Origin: Polaribacter sp.
GTDB taxonomy: Bacteria > Bacteroidota > Bacteroidia > Flavobacteriales > Flavobacteriaceae
DNA: 11,424 bases
NCBI GenBank assembly: GCA_029245665.1
Contig: JAQWOW010000064.1
Span: forward strand, 1-11,424
Direction: 5' to 3'
A program made the position numbers and the translations under genes. Of the stretch, positions 5,122 through 11,424 are shown one piece after another. Below the pieces are notes generated by a model. That model was not told the origin of the DNA. It ran no database searches and saw nothing but the letters and a program-made list of their open reading frames with translations. Numbering within the stretch: the stretch's first letter is position 1; each line of letters opens with the position of its first letter.

Positions 5122-6513
5122 CTAATTAATAAGTTCTTTAATTTCATTGATAAATCTAGAAGCTAAATTATCTGCTGATTGTTGCGTTTTTGCTTCTGTA
5201 TAAATTCTAATAATTGGTTCTGTATTTGATTTACGAAGGTGAATCCATTCTTCTGGAAAATCTATTTTTACACCATCTATCGTTTTTACATCTTCATTTT
5301 TATAATTTGAAGCCATCGTTTCTAGAATTTGATCGACGTCTATTTCGGGTGTCAATTGAATTTTATTTTTACTCATAAAATAACTTGGATAGGAATCACG
5401 TAGTTCTTTACAAGACATTTTATTGTTTGCTAAATGGGATAAAAATAAGGCGACACCTACAAGGGAATCACGACCATAATGAGATTCCGGATAAATAATT
5501 CCTCCGTTTCCTTCTCCACCGATAACAGTGTTAGTTTCTTTCATTTTAATAACCACGTTAACTTCACCAACTGCACTTGCGGTATAAACTCCTCCGTGTT
5601 TTTGAGTAACGTCTCTTAATGCTCTTGAGGATGATAAATTAGAAACAGTATTACCACCACCTAACTTTCCTAAAACATAATCTGCACAAGCAACCAACGT
5701 ATATTCTTCTCCAAACATAGAACCGTCTTCAGAAACCAAAGCCAATCTATCAACATCTGGATCCACTACAATTCCGAAATCTGCCTTTTCTTTGACCACC
5801 AATTTAGAAATATCTGTTAGGTGTTCTTTTAAAGGCTCTGGATTGTGGGGGAATTGCCCATTTGGAGTACAATATAATTCTACACATTCTACATTTAATT
5901 CTTTTAATAAAGCAGGAATAAAAATTCCTCCTGTAGAATTTACAGCATCGACAACAACTTTAAAATTTGCTTTTTTAATTGCTGTGACATCTACTAAATC
6001 TAGGTTTAAAACTTCTTGAATATGTTTTTGGACATATGAATTGTCTTTAGAATATTTTCCTAAATCGTCTACATCAGCAAAAGAAAAATCTTCGCTTTCT
6101 GCTAATTCTAGAATTATCTCACCTTCTGAACCATTTAAAAATTCTCCTTTTTCATTCAATAACTTTAATGCATTCCATTGTTTAGGATTGTGAGAGGCTG
6201 TAATAATAATTCCTCCATCTGCATTTTCTAGAGGAACTGCTATTTCTACTGTTGGCGTTGTAGATAACCCTAAATCAATGACGTGTATTCCTAAACCAAC
6301 TAAAGTATTTGCAACTAAACTACTTATCATTTTACCTGAAATACGAGCATCTCTACCTATAACTACTGTTATTTTTTCTTTTCCTTTGTTTCTTTCTATT
6401 ATAAATGCTCCATAAGCTGAAGCAAACTTTACAGCATCAATAGGAGTTAAATTGTCTGCAGTTTTGCCTCCAATTGTTCCTCTTATTCCAGAGATTGATT
6501 TAATTAATGTCAT
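5122..6513 (-). CDS. glmM: Phosphoglucosamine mutase (alpha-D-phosphohexomutase)
   Basis: A 463-residue alpha-D-phosphohexomutase. GlmM converts glucosamine-6-phosphate to glucosamine-1-phosphate on the way to UDP-GlcNAc for peptidoglycan and lipopolysaccharide. All four domain signatures are present: ISGIRGT (7-13), the phosphoserine loop TASHNP (105-110, Ser107), the Mg-binding DPDVDR (251-256), the sugar-recognition GGEGNGG (332-338), and the phosphate-binding RKSNTEPIIRIYTE (427-440). In this last loop SNTEP replaces the SGTE of proteobacterial GlmM, a variant I associate with Bacteroidota. Length is typical. Phosphoglucomutase/phosphomannomutase activity is possible, since the superfamily is hard to separate by motif. 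It lies downstream of rpsA on the same strand, but a strong terminator and a consensus promoter in between make it a separate unit. A perfect inverted repeat sits inside that promoter. No strong terminator follows. Confidence 0.92.
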   Translation of the reverse strand: MTLIKSISGIRGTIGGKTADNLTPIDAVKFASAYGAFIIERNKGKEKITVVIGRDARISGKMISSLVANTLVGLGIHVIDLGLSTTPTVEIAVPLENADGGIIITASHNPKQWNALKLLNEKGEFLNGSEGEIILELAESEDFSFADVDDLGKYSKDNSYVQKHIQEVLNLDLVDVTAIKKANFKVVVDAVNSTGGIFIPALLKELNVECVELYCTPNGQFPHNPEPLKEHLTDISKLVVKEKADFGIVVDPDVDRLALVSEDGSMFGEEYTLVACADYVLGKLGGGNTVSNLSSSRALRDVTQKHGGVYTASAVGEVNVVIKMKETNTVIGGEGNGGIIYPESHYGRDSLVGVALFLSHLANNKMSCKELRDSYPSYFMSKNKIQLTPEIDVDQILETMASNYKNEDVKTIDGVKIDFPEEWIHLRKSNTEPIIRIYTEAKTQQSADNLASRFINEIKELIN

Positions 6514-6527
6514 ATTTTTTATTTGTG

Positions 6528-6557
6528 CAAATATAATTTATTTGAGTTGATGCTCAA
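6528..6557 (-). promoter_or_regulatory. Promoter of glmM
   Basis: On the - strand TTG (6555-6557) is followed after exactly 19 nt by TATATTTG (6528-6535), then C. This is a full match to the Bacteroidota consensus and the same form as the two tRNA promoters. The transcription start is expected near 6521, giving a leader of only about 8 nt before the ATG at 6513. Confidence 0.88.
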
Positions 6558-6564
6558 ATAAATT
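6535..6564. repeat. Perfect inverted repeat in the glmM promoter (possible operator)
   Basis: The arms AATTTATTTGAG (6535-6546) and CTCAAATAAATT (6553-6564) are perfectly complementary over 12 bp around a 6-nt centre. The repeat fills the spacer between the -33 and -7 boxes and includes the -33 TTG, where a repressor would block RNA polymerase. It has no strong G/C core and no T tract, so it does not look like a second terminator. Confidence 0.6.
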
Positions 6565-6573
6565 AAGTGTAAG

Positions 6574-6604
6574 AAAAAAGCCGTTGCAAATTGCAACGGC
6601 TTTT
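6574..6604 (-). terminator. Rho-independent terminator of rpsA
   Basis: A perfect 12-bp stem (6576-6587 AAAAGCCGTTGC with 6593-6604 GCAACGGCTTTT) has a 5-nt loop. Read on the - strand a run of T follows (complement of the A run 6574-6579). It lies about 35 bases after the rpsA stop. Confidence 0.93.
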
Positions 6605-6639
6605 AGAATATTATAAATATTAACTTGTATTAAAAAGAA

Positions 6640-8460
6640 TTATTTCTTTTTATTACCAGCTTCCATTTTCTTTTTTAAGTCTGCAAGACCACCAATATCT
6701 CCTAAGGTAGTTTTTTCTGCTTCTGCTGCTTTCTTAACGGCAGCTTTCACATTTCTTTTTTCTTGCTCTTTAAATAAAGATGTATGAGAAACAACAACTC
6801 TTCTATATTCTTTAGAAAATTCTAAAACAATAAATTCGATAGTGTCTCCCTTTTCTAACTTAGAACCGTCCTCTTTTTCCAAGAATCTTGTAGGTGCGAA
6901 TCCTTCTACTCCATCAGCAAAAGTTACAACTGCTCCTTTGTCATTCTTTTCTTTAATTGTTCCTTCGTGTTTAGAACCGATTGCGTAAGTAGCTTCGTGA
7001 GCATCCCATGGATTGTCTTGAGTTTGCTTATGACCTAGGTTTAACTTTCTGTTCTCTACATCTAATTCTAATACTTGAACTTCTAGTTTGTCTCCAACAG
7101 TTACAAAATCAGATGGATGCTTCACTTTCTTAGTCCAAGATAAATCTGAGATATATACTAAACCATCTATACCTTCTTCTAGTTCAACAAATACACCAAA
7201 GTTTGTGTAGTTACGAACAGTACCTGTATGAGTAGAGGCTATTGGGTATTTAGTTGTAATATCTGTCCAAGGATCAGGATGTAATTGCTTAATCCCCAGA
7301 GACATTTTTCGATCTTCTCTGTCTAAAGTTAAAATTTGAGCTTCAACTTTATCTCCAACTTTTACGAAATCTTGAGCAGAACGTAAGTGAGTTGACCAAG
7401 ACATTTCAGAAACGTGAATCAAACCTTCTACACCTTGTTCTACTTCAACAAATGCGCCATAATCAGCTAAAACAACAACTTCTCCTGTTACTTTATCTCC
7501 AATTTTTAACTCATTATTTAAAGCTTCCCAAGGGTGAGCTGATAATTGTTTTAATCCTAATTGAATTCTTGATTTATTGTCATCAAAATCTAAAATTACA
7601 ACATTCAATTTTTGATCCAATTCAACAACTTCATTAGGATGATTGATTCTAGACCAAGATAAATCAGTAATATGAACCAATCCATCTACACCACCTAAAT
7701 CAACAAAGACTCCATAAGAAGTAATATTTTTAACAATACCTTCTAATACTTGTCCTTTTTCTAATTGACTAATGATTTCTTTTTTCTGTAATTCGATATC
7801 AGCTTCAATAAGTGCTTTGTGAGATACAACAACGTTTTTAAATTCATGGTTGATTTTTACAACTTTAAATTCCATTGTTTTCTCAACGTATTGATCATAA
7901 TCTCTAATAGGCTTTACATCAATTTGAGATCCTGGTAAAAATGCTTCGATTCCGAAAACATCTACAATCATTCCACCTCTTGTTCTACACTTCACAAAAC
8001 CGTTGACTACTTCGCCTGTTTCATGGGCATTATTTACACGTTCCCATGCTTTAATTACCCTTGCTTTTTTGTGTGATAATACTAACTGACCAGAAGAATC
8101 TTCTCTTTTGTCAACTAATACTTCTACTTTATCTCCTTCTGCTAAATCTTGGTTGTAACGAAATTCATTTAAAGAAATAACTCCTTCAGATTTAGAATTG
8201 ATATCGATAATTGCATCTCTATCAGTAATTCTAATTACAGTCCCTTCTATTACATCTCGTTCGTTAACGAAACCAACAGTTCCTTCTAGCGCTTCTTCAA
8301 AACTTTTTAATTTCTCTTCATCAACAGCTTCAATACCTTGTTCGTATTTGTGCCAATTAAAGTTTTCTAAAAATTCTTGAGGGTTTACAGTTTCTTCAAC
8401 CGTTTCTTGAACTTCAGTAGCTTCTACTTGCTCTTCAGTATTTTTTGTTTCTTCAGACAT
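6640..8460 (-). CDS. rpsA: 30S ribosomal protein S1
   Basis: A 606-residue protein with six S1 RNA-binding domains at roughly 69-132, 149-215, 236-305, 321-392, 408-478 and 495-562. Domains 3 to 5 are the clearest, each with the YGVFVDLGGVDGLVHITDLSW-type core followed by a hydrophobic IxLGxKQL strand. S1 sits on the small ribosomal subunit and helps load mRNA. An acidic Glu/Thr-rich N-terminal tail of about 30 residues precedes the first domain, and a Lys/Ala-rich basic tail (about 566-606) ends the protein. Length is slightly above the 557 residues of E. coli S1, in line with Bacteroidota proteins. The ATG at 8460 opens the acidic tail; there is no AGGAGG site. The leader of about 115 nt contains crossed inverted repeats that suggest post-transcriptional control. 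It ends in its own terminator and is divergent from queE. Confidence 0.97.
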   Translation of the reverse strand: MSEETKNTEEQVEATEVQETVEETVNPQEFLENFNWHKYEQGIEAVDEEKLKSFEEALEGTVGFVNERDVIEGTVIRITDRDAIIDINSKSEGVISLNEFRYNQDLAEGDKVEVLVDKREDSSGQLVLSHKKARVIKAWERVNNAHETGEVVNGFVKCRTRGGMIVDVFGIEAFLPGSQIDVKPIRDYDQYVEKTMEFKVVKINHEFKNVVVSHKALIEADIELQKKEIISQLEKGQVLEGIVKNITSYGVFVDLGGVDGLVHITDLSWSRINHPNEVVELDQKLNVVILDFDDNKSRIQLGLKQLSAHPWEALNNELKIGDKVTGEVVVLADYGAFVEVEQGVEGLIHVSEMSWSTHLRSAQDFVKVGDKVEAQILTLDREDRKMSLGIKQLHPDPWTDITTKYPIASTHTGTVRNYTNFGVFVELEEGIDGLVYISDLSWTKKVKHPSDFVTVGDKLEVQVLELDVENRKLNLGHKQTQDNPWDAHEATYAIGSKHEGTIKEKNDKGAVVTFADGVEGFAPTRFLEKEDGSKLEKGDTIEFIVLEFSKEYRRVVVSHTSLFKEQEKRNVKAAVKKAAEAEKTTLGDIGGLADLKKKMEAGNKKK

Positions 8461-8493
8461 TTCTGAAAATAATTTTTGTATCTCATTGTTAAT

Positions 8494-8572
8494 CAGATTT
8501 TTAACGATAAAAACGCAAAGAGTTGTTTTTATAATTTGTTTTGTACATTTCCTTTTATAAATCTGTTATCGT
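8494..8572 (-). promoter_or_regulatory. Candidate structured leader of rpsA mRNA
   Basis: In the untranslated leader (- strand sense) ACGATAA (8572-8566) and CAGATTT (8565-8559) sit side by side near the 5' end. Their complements follow in the same order: TTATCGT (8510-8504) and AAATCTG (8500-8494). Both 7-bp pairings cannot nest; they form either a pseudoknot or two exclusive hairpins. Autogenous control of rpsA through its leader is known in E. coli; whether this structure does the same is inference. Confidence 0.4.
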
Positions 8573-8583
8573 AAAAAGGAGTG

Positions 8584-8591
8584 CAAATCTA
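8584..8591 (-). promoter_or_regulatory. -7 box of the rpsA promoter
   Basis: Read on the - strand this is TAGATTTG followed by C, a perfect TAnnTTTG. The -33 position has only a weak TTA match. Transcription should start near 8577, giving a leader of about 115 nt. Confidence 0.65.
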
Positions 8592-8660
8592 CAAAAATCA
8601 TTTGATTATTAAGGTTTTAGAATTAATTAATTATTCCTTTTTTTCTTGATAATCAAAAAC

Positions 8661-8668
8661 TACCTTTG
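8661..8668 (+). promoter_or_regulatory. -7 box of the queE promoter
   Basis: TACCTTTG followed by C is a perfect TAnnTTTG. The transcription start is expected near 8675, about 28 nt before the queE ATG. There is no TTG at 19 nt upstream; the nearest, at 8646-8648, is too close. Confidence 0.65.
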
Positions 8669-8702
8669 CGTTTCAAAACATTTTTGGTTGATTTGAATGT
8701 AA

Positions 8703-9332
8703 ATGGATAAAAAAACAAAAGAATTCGTAAATAAAGGAATCATGCTTCCCTTAATGGAAGAATTTTATACAATCCAGGGAGAAGGTTCTCATACAGGAAC
8801 TGCTGCTTATTTCATTAGAGTTGGTGGTTGCGATGTTGGCTGTCATTGGTGTGACGTAAAAGAGAGTTGGAATGCAGACTTGCACCCTCCAACACTAGTT
8901 GACGACATTGTACAAAATGTAAAAAAACATGCGAACACAGTAGTAATTACTGGTGGTGAACCACTAATGTGGTCTATGGATTATATTACAACATTACTTC
9001 AAAAAAATGATATAAAAACTCATATAGAAACTTCTGGAGCCTATTCTTTTTCAGGGGAATGGGATTGGTTTTGTCTATCTCCAAAGAAAACAAAGCTTCC
9101 ATTAGATGAAGTATATCCGCATGCAGATGAACTAAAAATGATCATTCACAATAAAAATGATTTTGATTTTGCTGAGCAAGAAGCTGCTAAAGTGAATGAG
9201 AATTGTCAACTTTTTCTGCAACCGGAATGGAGTAAAAAAGAAAAAATGACAGAAGAAATTGTCAACTACGTAATGAAAAATCCGAAATGGAAAATTTCTC
9301 TACAAACTCACAAGTTTTTAAATATTCCTTAA
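8703..9332 (+). CDS. queE: 7-carboxy-7-deazaguanine synthase (radical SAM)
   Basis: A 209-residue radical SAM enzyme that converts 6-carboxy-tetrahydropterin to 7-carboxy-7-deazaguanine in the queuosine (preQ0) pathway. Visible: EEFYTIQGEGSHTG (19-32), the substrate-site segment typical of QueE; the 4Fe-4S cluster motif CX3CX2C (C43, C47, C50) in GGCDVGCHWCD; the SAM-binding TGGEP (83-87); ETSGA (about 109-113); LSPKK and LQPEW further on. Length is normal. ATG 8703 is chosen because it is the first in frame before the conserved core. Directly before it stands ATG-TAA (8697-8702), a two-codon ORF that abuts the start. No other que gene is in the window, so it appears monocistronic under its own -7 box and divergent from rpsA. 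No clear terminator follows. Confidence 0.96.
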   Translation: MDKKTKEFVNKGIMLPLMEEFYTIQGEGSHTGTAAYFIRVGGCDVGCHWCDVKESWNADLHPPTLVDDIVQNVKKHANTVVITGGEPLMWSMDYITTLLQKNDIKTHIETSGAYSFSGEWDWFCLSPKKTKLPLDEVYPHADELKMIIHNKNDFDFAEQEAAKVNENCQLFLQPEWSKKEKMTEEIVNYVMKNPKWKISLQTHKFLNIP

Positions 9333-9441
9333 TAAAAAAGACTATTAAATAGGAGTCGCTTACCAAATTAACTTCTCGTTTTTTTGTTGCTAAGAAAAGC
9401 TTAAATAAGAGTTCAATCTGGTATTTACAAAGACAATATTT

Positions 9442-10134
9442 TTATTTTTCGTGAATAGCATTCTCTACTAAAACACATATTTTTTTAAATTGTTCGTTTA
9501 TTCCCATATCAGAATTATCAAACTCAATAGCATTATTTGCTTTCATTAAGGGAGAATCATCTCTTGTAGAATCGATTCTATCTCTTTCTTGAACATTAAA
9601 AAGAATTTCCTCAAAACGAACAGTATCTCCTTTATCTATCAATTCCCTGTAACGTCTTTTTGCTCTTTTATCTGCAGAAGCAGTCATGAATAATTTCAAC
9701 TCAGCATTCGGAAAAACAACAGTCCCAATGTCTCTTCCATCCATAACAAGACCTTTTTCTTGCCCCATTATTTGTTGCTCAGTAACTAACTTTTTTCTGA
9801 CTTCAGAAATAGCTGAAACTTTACTAACTAGCTGAGAGATTTCCAAAGATCTAATTTGGTTTTCTACATTCTTATTATTCAAGTAAATTTCTGAGAAACC
9901 TAGATCAATATTGGATTTAAAAAAAAGTGAGATATTTTTAAGATTAGAAATAAGTTCTTTTGTTTTCAAAAAATCTTTTCCAACAAGATCATTTTCTTTT
10001 GCAAATAATGTAACAGCTCTATACATCGCACCAGAATCAACGTATATATAACCATACTTTTTTGCTATTAATTTAGCAATTGTACTTTTACCCGTGGATG
10101 AAAATCCATCTATTGCAATAATTATATTTTTCAT
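9442..10134 (-). CDS. cmk: Cytidylate (CMP/dCMP) kinase
   Basis: A 230-residue nucleoside monophosphate kinase that phosphorylates CMP and dCMP with ATP in the cytoplasm. The P-loop is GFSSTGKST (10-18), where the SSTGKS form is usual in Bacteroidota. DSGAMYRAVTLFA (33-45) is the CMP-binding region with the conserved Asp, Ala-Met-Tyr-Arg. MDGRDIGTVVFPNAELKLFMTAS (about 131-153) carries the conserved Arg-Asp, and RAKRRYRE forms the lid. RDRIDSTRDDSPL (about 184-196) completes the nucleotide-binding set. Length matches the family. The ATG at 10134 is only 2 nt after the porQ stop codon, so the pair is one operon and probably translationally coupled. porQ followed by cmk recurs in Bacteroidota. 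No strong terminator is visible in the 109 bases between cmk and the convergent queE. Confidence 0.97.
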   Translation of the reverse strand: MKNIIIAIDGFSSTGKSTIAKLIAKKYGYIYVDSGAMYRAVTLFAKENDLVGKDFLKTKELISNLKNISLFFKSNIDLGFSEIYLNNKNVENQIRSLEISQLVSKVSAISEVRKKLVTEQQIMGQEKGLVMDGRDIGTVVFPNAELKLFMTASADKRAKRRYRELIDKGDTVRFEEILFNVQERDRIDSTRDDSPLMKANNAIEFDNSDMGINEQFKKICVLVENAIHEK

Positions 10135-10136
10135 TT

Positions 10137-11165
10137 CTACCTTGTACTATCTAAATTTATTAATAAACTAAATGTACTCGCATTAGCTGCTGAATGATAT
10201 TTAGAATATGCATAATTTAGTTTGAACTTTTTCATTTTAATTCCAAATCCAAAAGAAAAACCACCAAATGTTCTAACTTCTTGAAGTTTCAACTCTGCTG
10301 CTCTTCTAAAATTATAACCTAATCGTAAATTAATTGCTCTTTTAGGAAATAACTCAGCACCAATTATAAAATGCCTAAAAGTGTTTTTTATAAAATTAAT
10401 ATTTCCTTCTGAAACATTTCCTTCTAAGTCTGTTGTCCTTTCTGAAGGATTGGCTACAGAAATATTCCATTTTTGTATATTATCAATGGTAGCATACCAT
10501 TTTAAGGGAACATGCTCCAATAAATAAGAACCACCAAGTGCTAACTTGAAAGGAGTTTGTTCTTTCTCTCCATTAAATGTTTGAATTTGTGTACCAATAT
10601 TTCTAGCAACCAACGTAATTGTATAACTTTTATAGGGATTGTTATATAGAAGAGCAATATCGGTAGAAATACCAATGGATGAAAAATTAGATATTGTAGC
10701 ATTTATAAATCTAACATTAGAACCAATAAAAAAATTTGTTTTTGGTATATTTAATGCATATCCAATTGAAACAGCTATATCACTGGCACCAAAATTTCCT
10801 GTCTCATTTCCTTGCTCATCAGAACCAATTAAAGTACCATAATCTAAATATTTTATACTTCCGTGAATAACTCCAAATCTCCTGGTAATTAATTTTGAAT
10901 AGGACAAAGATCCTATATTTATCCCTGCTAAATAACTTGTATAATTAACAGATAATTTATTATCTAAATCTTCATTTATAACAGACGGATTCCATATTGG
11001 TTGGTTTACATCATCGAGCAAAGTCAATACCTCCCCTCCAAGTGCAACTTGTCTGGCAGATGAAGATAAATTTAAAAACTGATATATCTGCTCGCCACCA
11101 ACTTGCCCTTTTATAGAACAGATGGAAAAGATGAAAAAAAAAGTAATTATTTTTTTAAAATTCAC
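10137..11165 (-). CDS. porQ: Type IX secretion system protein PorQ
   Basis: A 342-residue secreted beta-rich protein. The Sec signal peptide is clear: MNFKK, a Phe/Ile-rich core, then cleavage probably near SIKG|QVGG (around residue 20). The mature start GGEQIYQFLNLSSSARQVALGG and the WNPSVINEDLDNKLSVNYTSYLAGI segment (about 57-82) are typical of PorQ. The rest alternates Gly and aromatic strands (GFSFGFGIKMKKFKLNYAYSKY near the end), consistent with an outer-membrane barrel. PorQ belongs to the Type IX secretion system, which exports and anchors proteins with C-terminal sorting domains across the outer membrane, and is reported to act with PorU, PorV and PorZ. First gene of an operon with cmk. 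No perfect -7 box lies upstream; TATTTTCG near 11192-11199 is the closest. Some databases label such proteins only as PorV/PorQ family. Confidence 0.9.
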   Translation of the reverse strand: MNFKKIITFFFIFSICSIKGQVGGEQIYQFLNLSSSARQVALGGEVLTLLDDVNQPIWNPSVINEDLDNKLSVNYTSYLAGINIGSLSYSKLITRRFGVIHGSIKYLDYGTLIGSDEQGNETGNFGASDIAVSIGYALNIPKTNFFIGSNVRFINATISNFSSIGISTDIALLYNNPYKSYTITLVARNIGTQIQTFNGEKEQTPFKLALGGSYLLEHVPLKWYATIDNIQKWNISVANPSERTTDLEGNVSEGNINFIKNTFRHFIIGAELFPKRAINLRLGYNFRRAAELKLQEVRTFGGFSFGFGIKMKKFKLNYAYSKYHSAANASTFSLLINLDSTR

Positions 11166-11235
11166 TTATATACATCGATTAAAATTATAACGAAAATAAA
11201 CTATATTATTGCAATATTCACTAGATTTCTGACAT

Positions 11236-11267
11236 AAAAAAACCTCATATTGTTAGATATGAGGTTT
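11236..11267 (-). terminator. Terminator of the rRNA operon
   Basis: An 11-bp stem (11240-11250 AAACCTCATAT with 11257-11267 ATATGAGGTTT) has a 6-nt loop. Read on the - strand it runs into a T tract (complement of the A run 11236-11242). It stands about 30 bases after the 5S gene. Confidence 0.88.
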
Positions 11268-11294
11268 GTGTTACTGATTTGAGTCAGTATAAAG

Positions 11295-11403
11295 AAAGGC
11301 GGCGACCTACTCTCCCACATAAATGCAGTACCATCGGCGCTATTGGGCTTAACTTCTCTGTTCGAGATGGGAAGAGGTGAGCCCCAATGCTATAACCACC
11401 CTA
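11295..11403 (-). rRNA. 5S ribosomal RNA
   Basis: The - strand holds a complete 5S rRNA of about 109 nt; ends are good to about 2 nt. Landmarks are GGGTGGTTATAGC at the 5' end, the conserved CCCATCTCGAACAGAGAAGTTAAGC core, and GTGGGAGAGTAGGTCGCCGCC at the 3' end. Helix I pairs GGGTGG with CCGCCT, including G-U wobbles. It is the last gene of an rRNA operon whose 23S and 16S genes should lie beyond the right edge. Confidence 0.96.
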
Positions 11404-11424
11404 AAATTTTCAGTTAAATTTCTT

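Noticed and set aside
7392..7637. Open frame of 81 codons on the + strand inside rpsA
   Set aside because: It is antisense to conserved S1 domains, has low-complexity Leu/Gln-rich content and no family features; a shadow of the real gene.
9333..9441. Possible terminator between queE and cmk
   Set aside because: GACTAT/ATAGGAGTC near 9340-9358 forms only a short bulged stem without a following T tract, and the T runs at 9380-9386 and 9438-9447 have no good stem.
1..11424. CRISPR array, insertion sequence, toxin-antitoxin or defence system
   Set aside because: No regularly spaced repeats, transposase or paired small toxin/antitoxin genes were seen; the genes are housekeeping or single enzymes.

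Overview
The window looks like ordinary chromosome from a marine-type member of the Flavobacteriaceae (Bacteroidota). The DNA is strongly AT-rich. Ribosome-binding sites of the AGGAGG type are largely absent. Promoters carry the Bacteroidota signature (-7 box TAnnTTTG, -33 TTG). The gene content also fits: a PorQ-type protein of the Type IX secretion system next to cytidylate kinase, the order HU / YqgE / class IV aminotransferase / START-like, and a GlmM with the SNTEP variant of the phosphate-binding loop. Genus cannot be settled from this stretch.

Layout. Positions 1-2090 hold the 3' end of an HU gene with its terminator, yqgE on the + strand, and, converging on it with a 4-bp overlap, a class IV PLP aminotransferase and a START-like protein on the - strand. 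Positions 2150-3040 hold two single tRNA genes, Met(CAT) and Gly(TCC). Each has its own near-identical promoter and a strong hairpin terminator, and a small GNAT acetyltransferase gene sits between them. Positions 3037-4667 hold a rhomboid protease (-) and a divergent lipid A-type acyltransferase (+). Positions 4668-5121 have no intact gene but contain a frameshifted remnant of an outer-membrane beta-barrel C-terminus on the - strand. Positions 5122-8460 hold glmM and rpsA, both on the - strand but separated by a strong terminator and with separate promoters. queE (8703-9332) diverges from rpsA. cmk and porQ (9442-11165, -) form a tight two-gene operon. The window closes with a 5S rRNA gene and the terminator of an rRNA operon that runs in from the right on the - strand.

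The genes are mostly housekeeping: chromatin (HU), translation (S1, tRNAs, 5S), cell envelope (GlmM for UDP-GlcNAc, the LpxL-like acyltransferase for lipid A, PorQ for secretion), nucleotides (Cmk) and tRNA modification (QueE for queuosine). I see no convincing undescribed defence, mobile or biosynthetic system. The parts worth a second look are regulatory: a perfect 12-bp-arm inverted repeat inside the glmM promoter, crossed inverted repeats in the rpsA leader, paired inverted repeats between rpsA and queE, a promoter form repeated at exact spacing, and tiny ORFs abutting two start codons. The decayed barrel gene is the only sign of gene loss.
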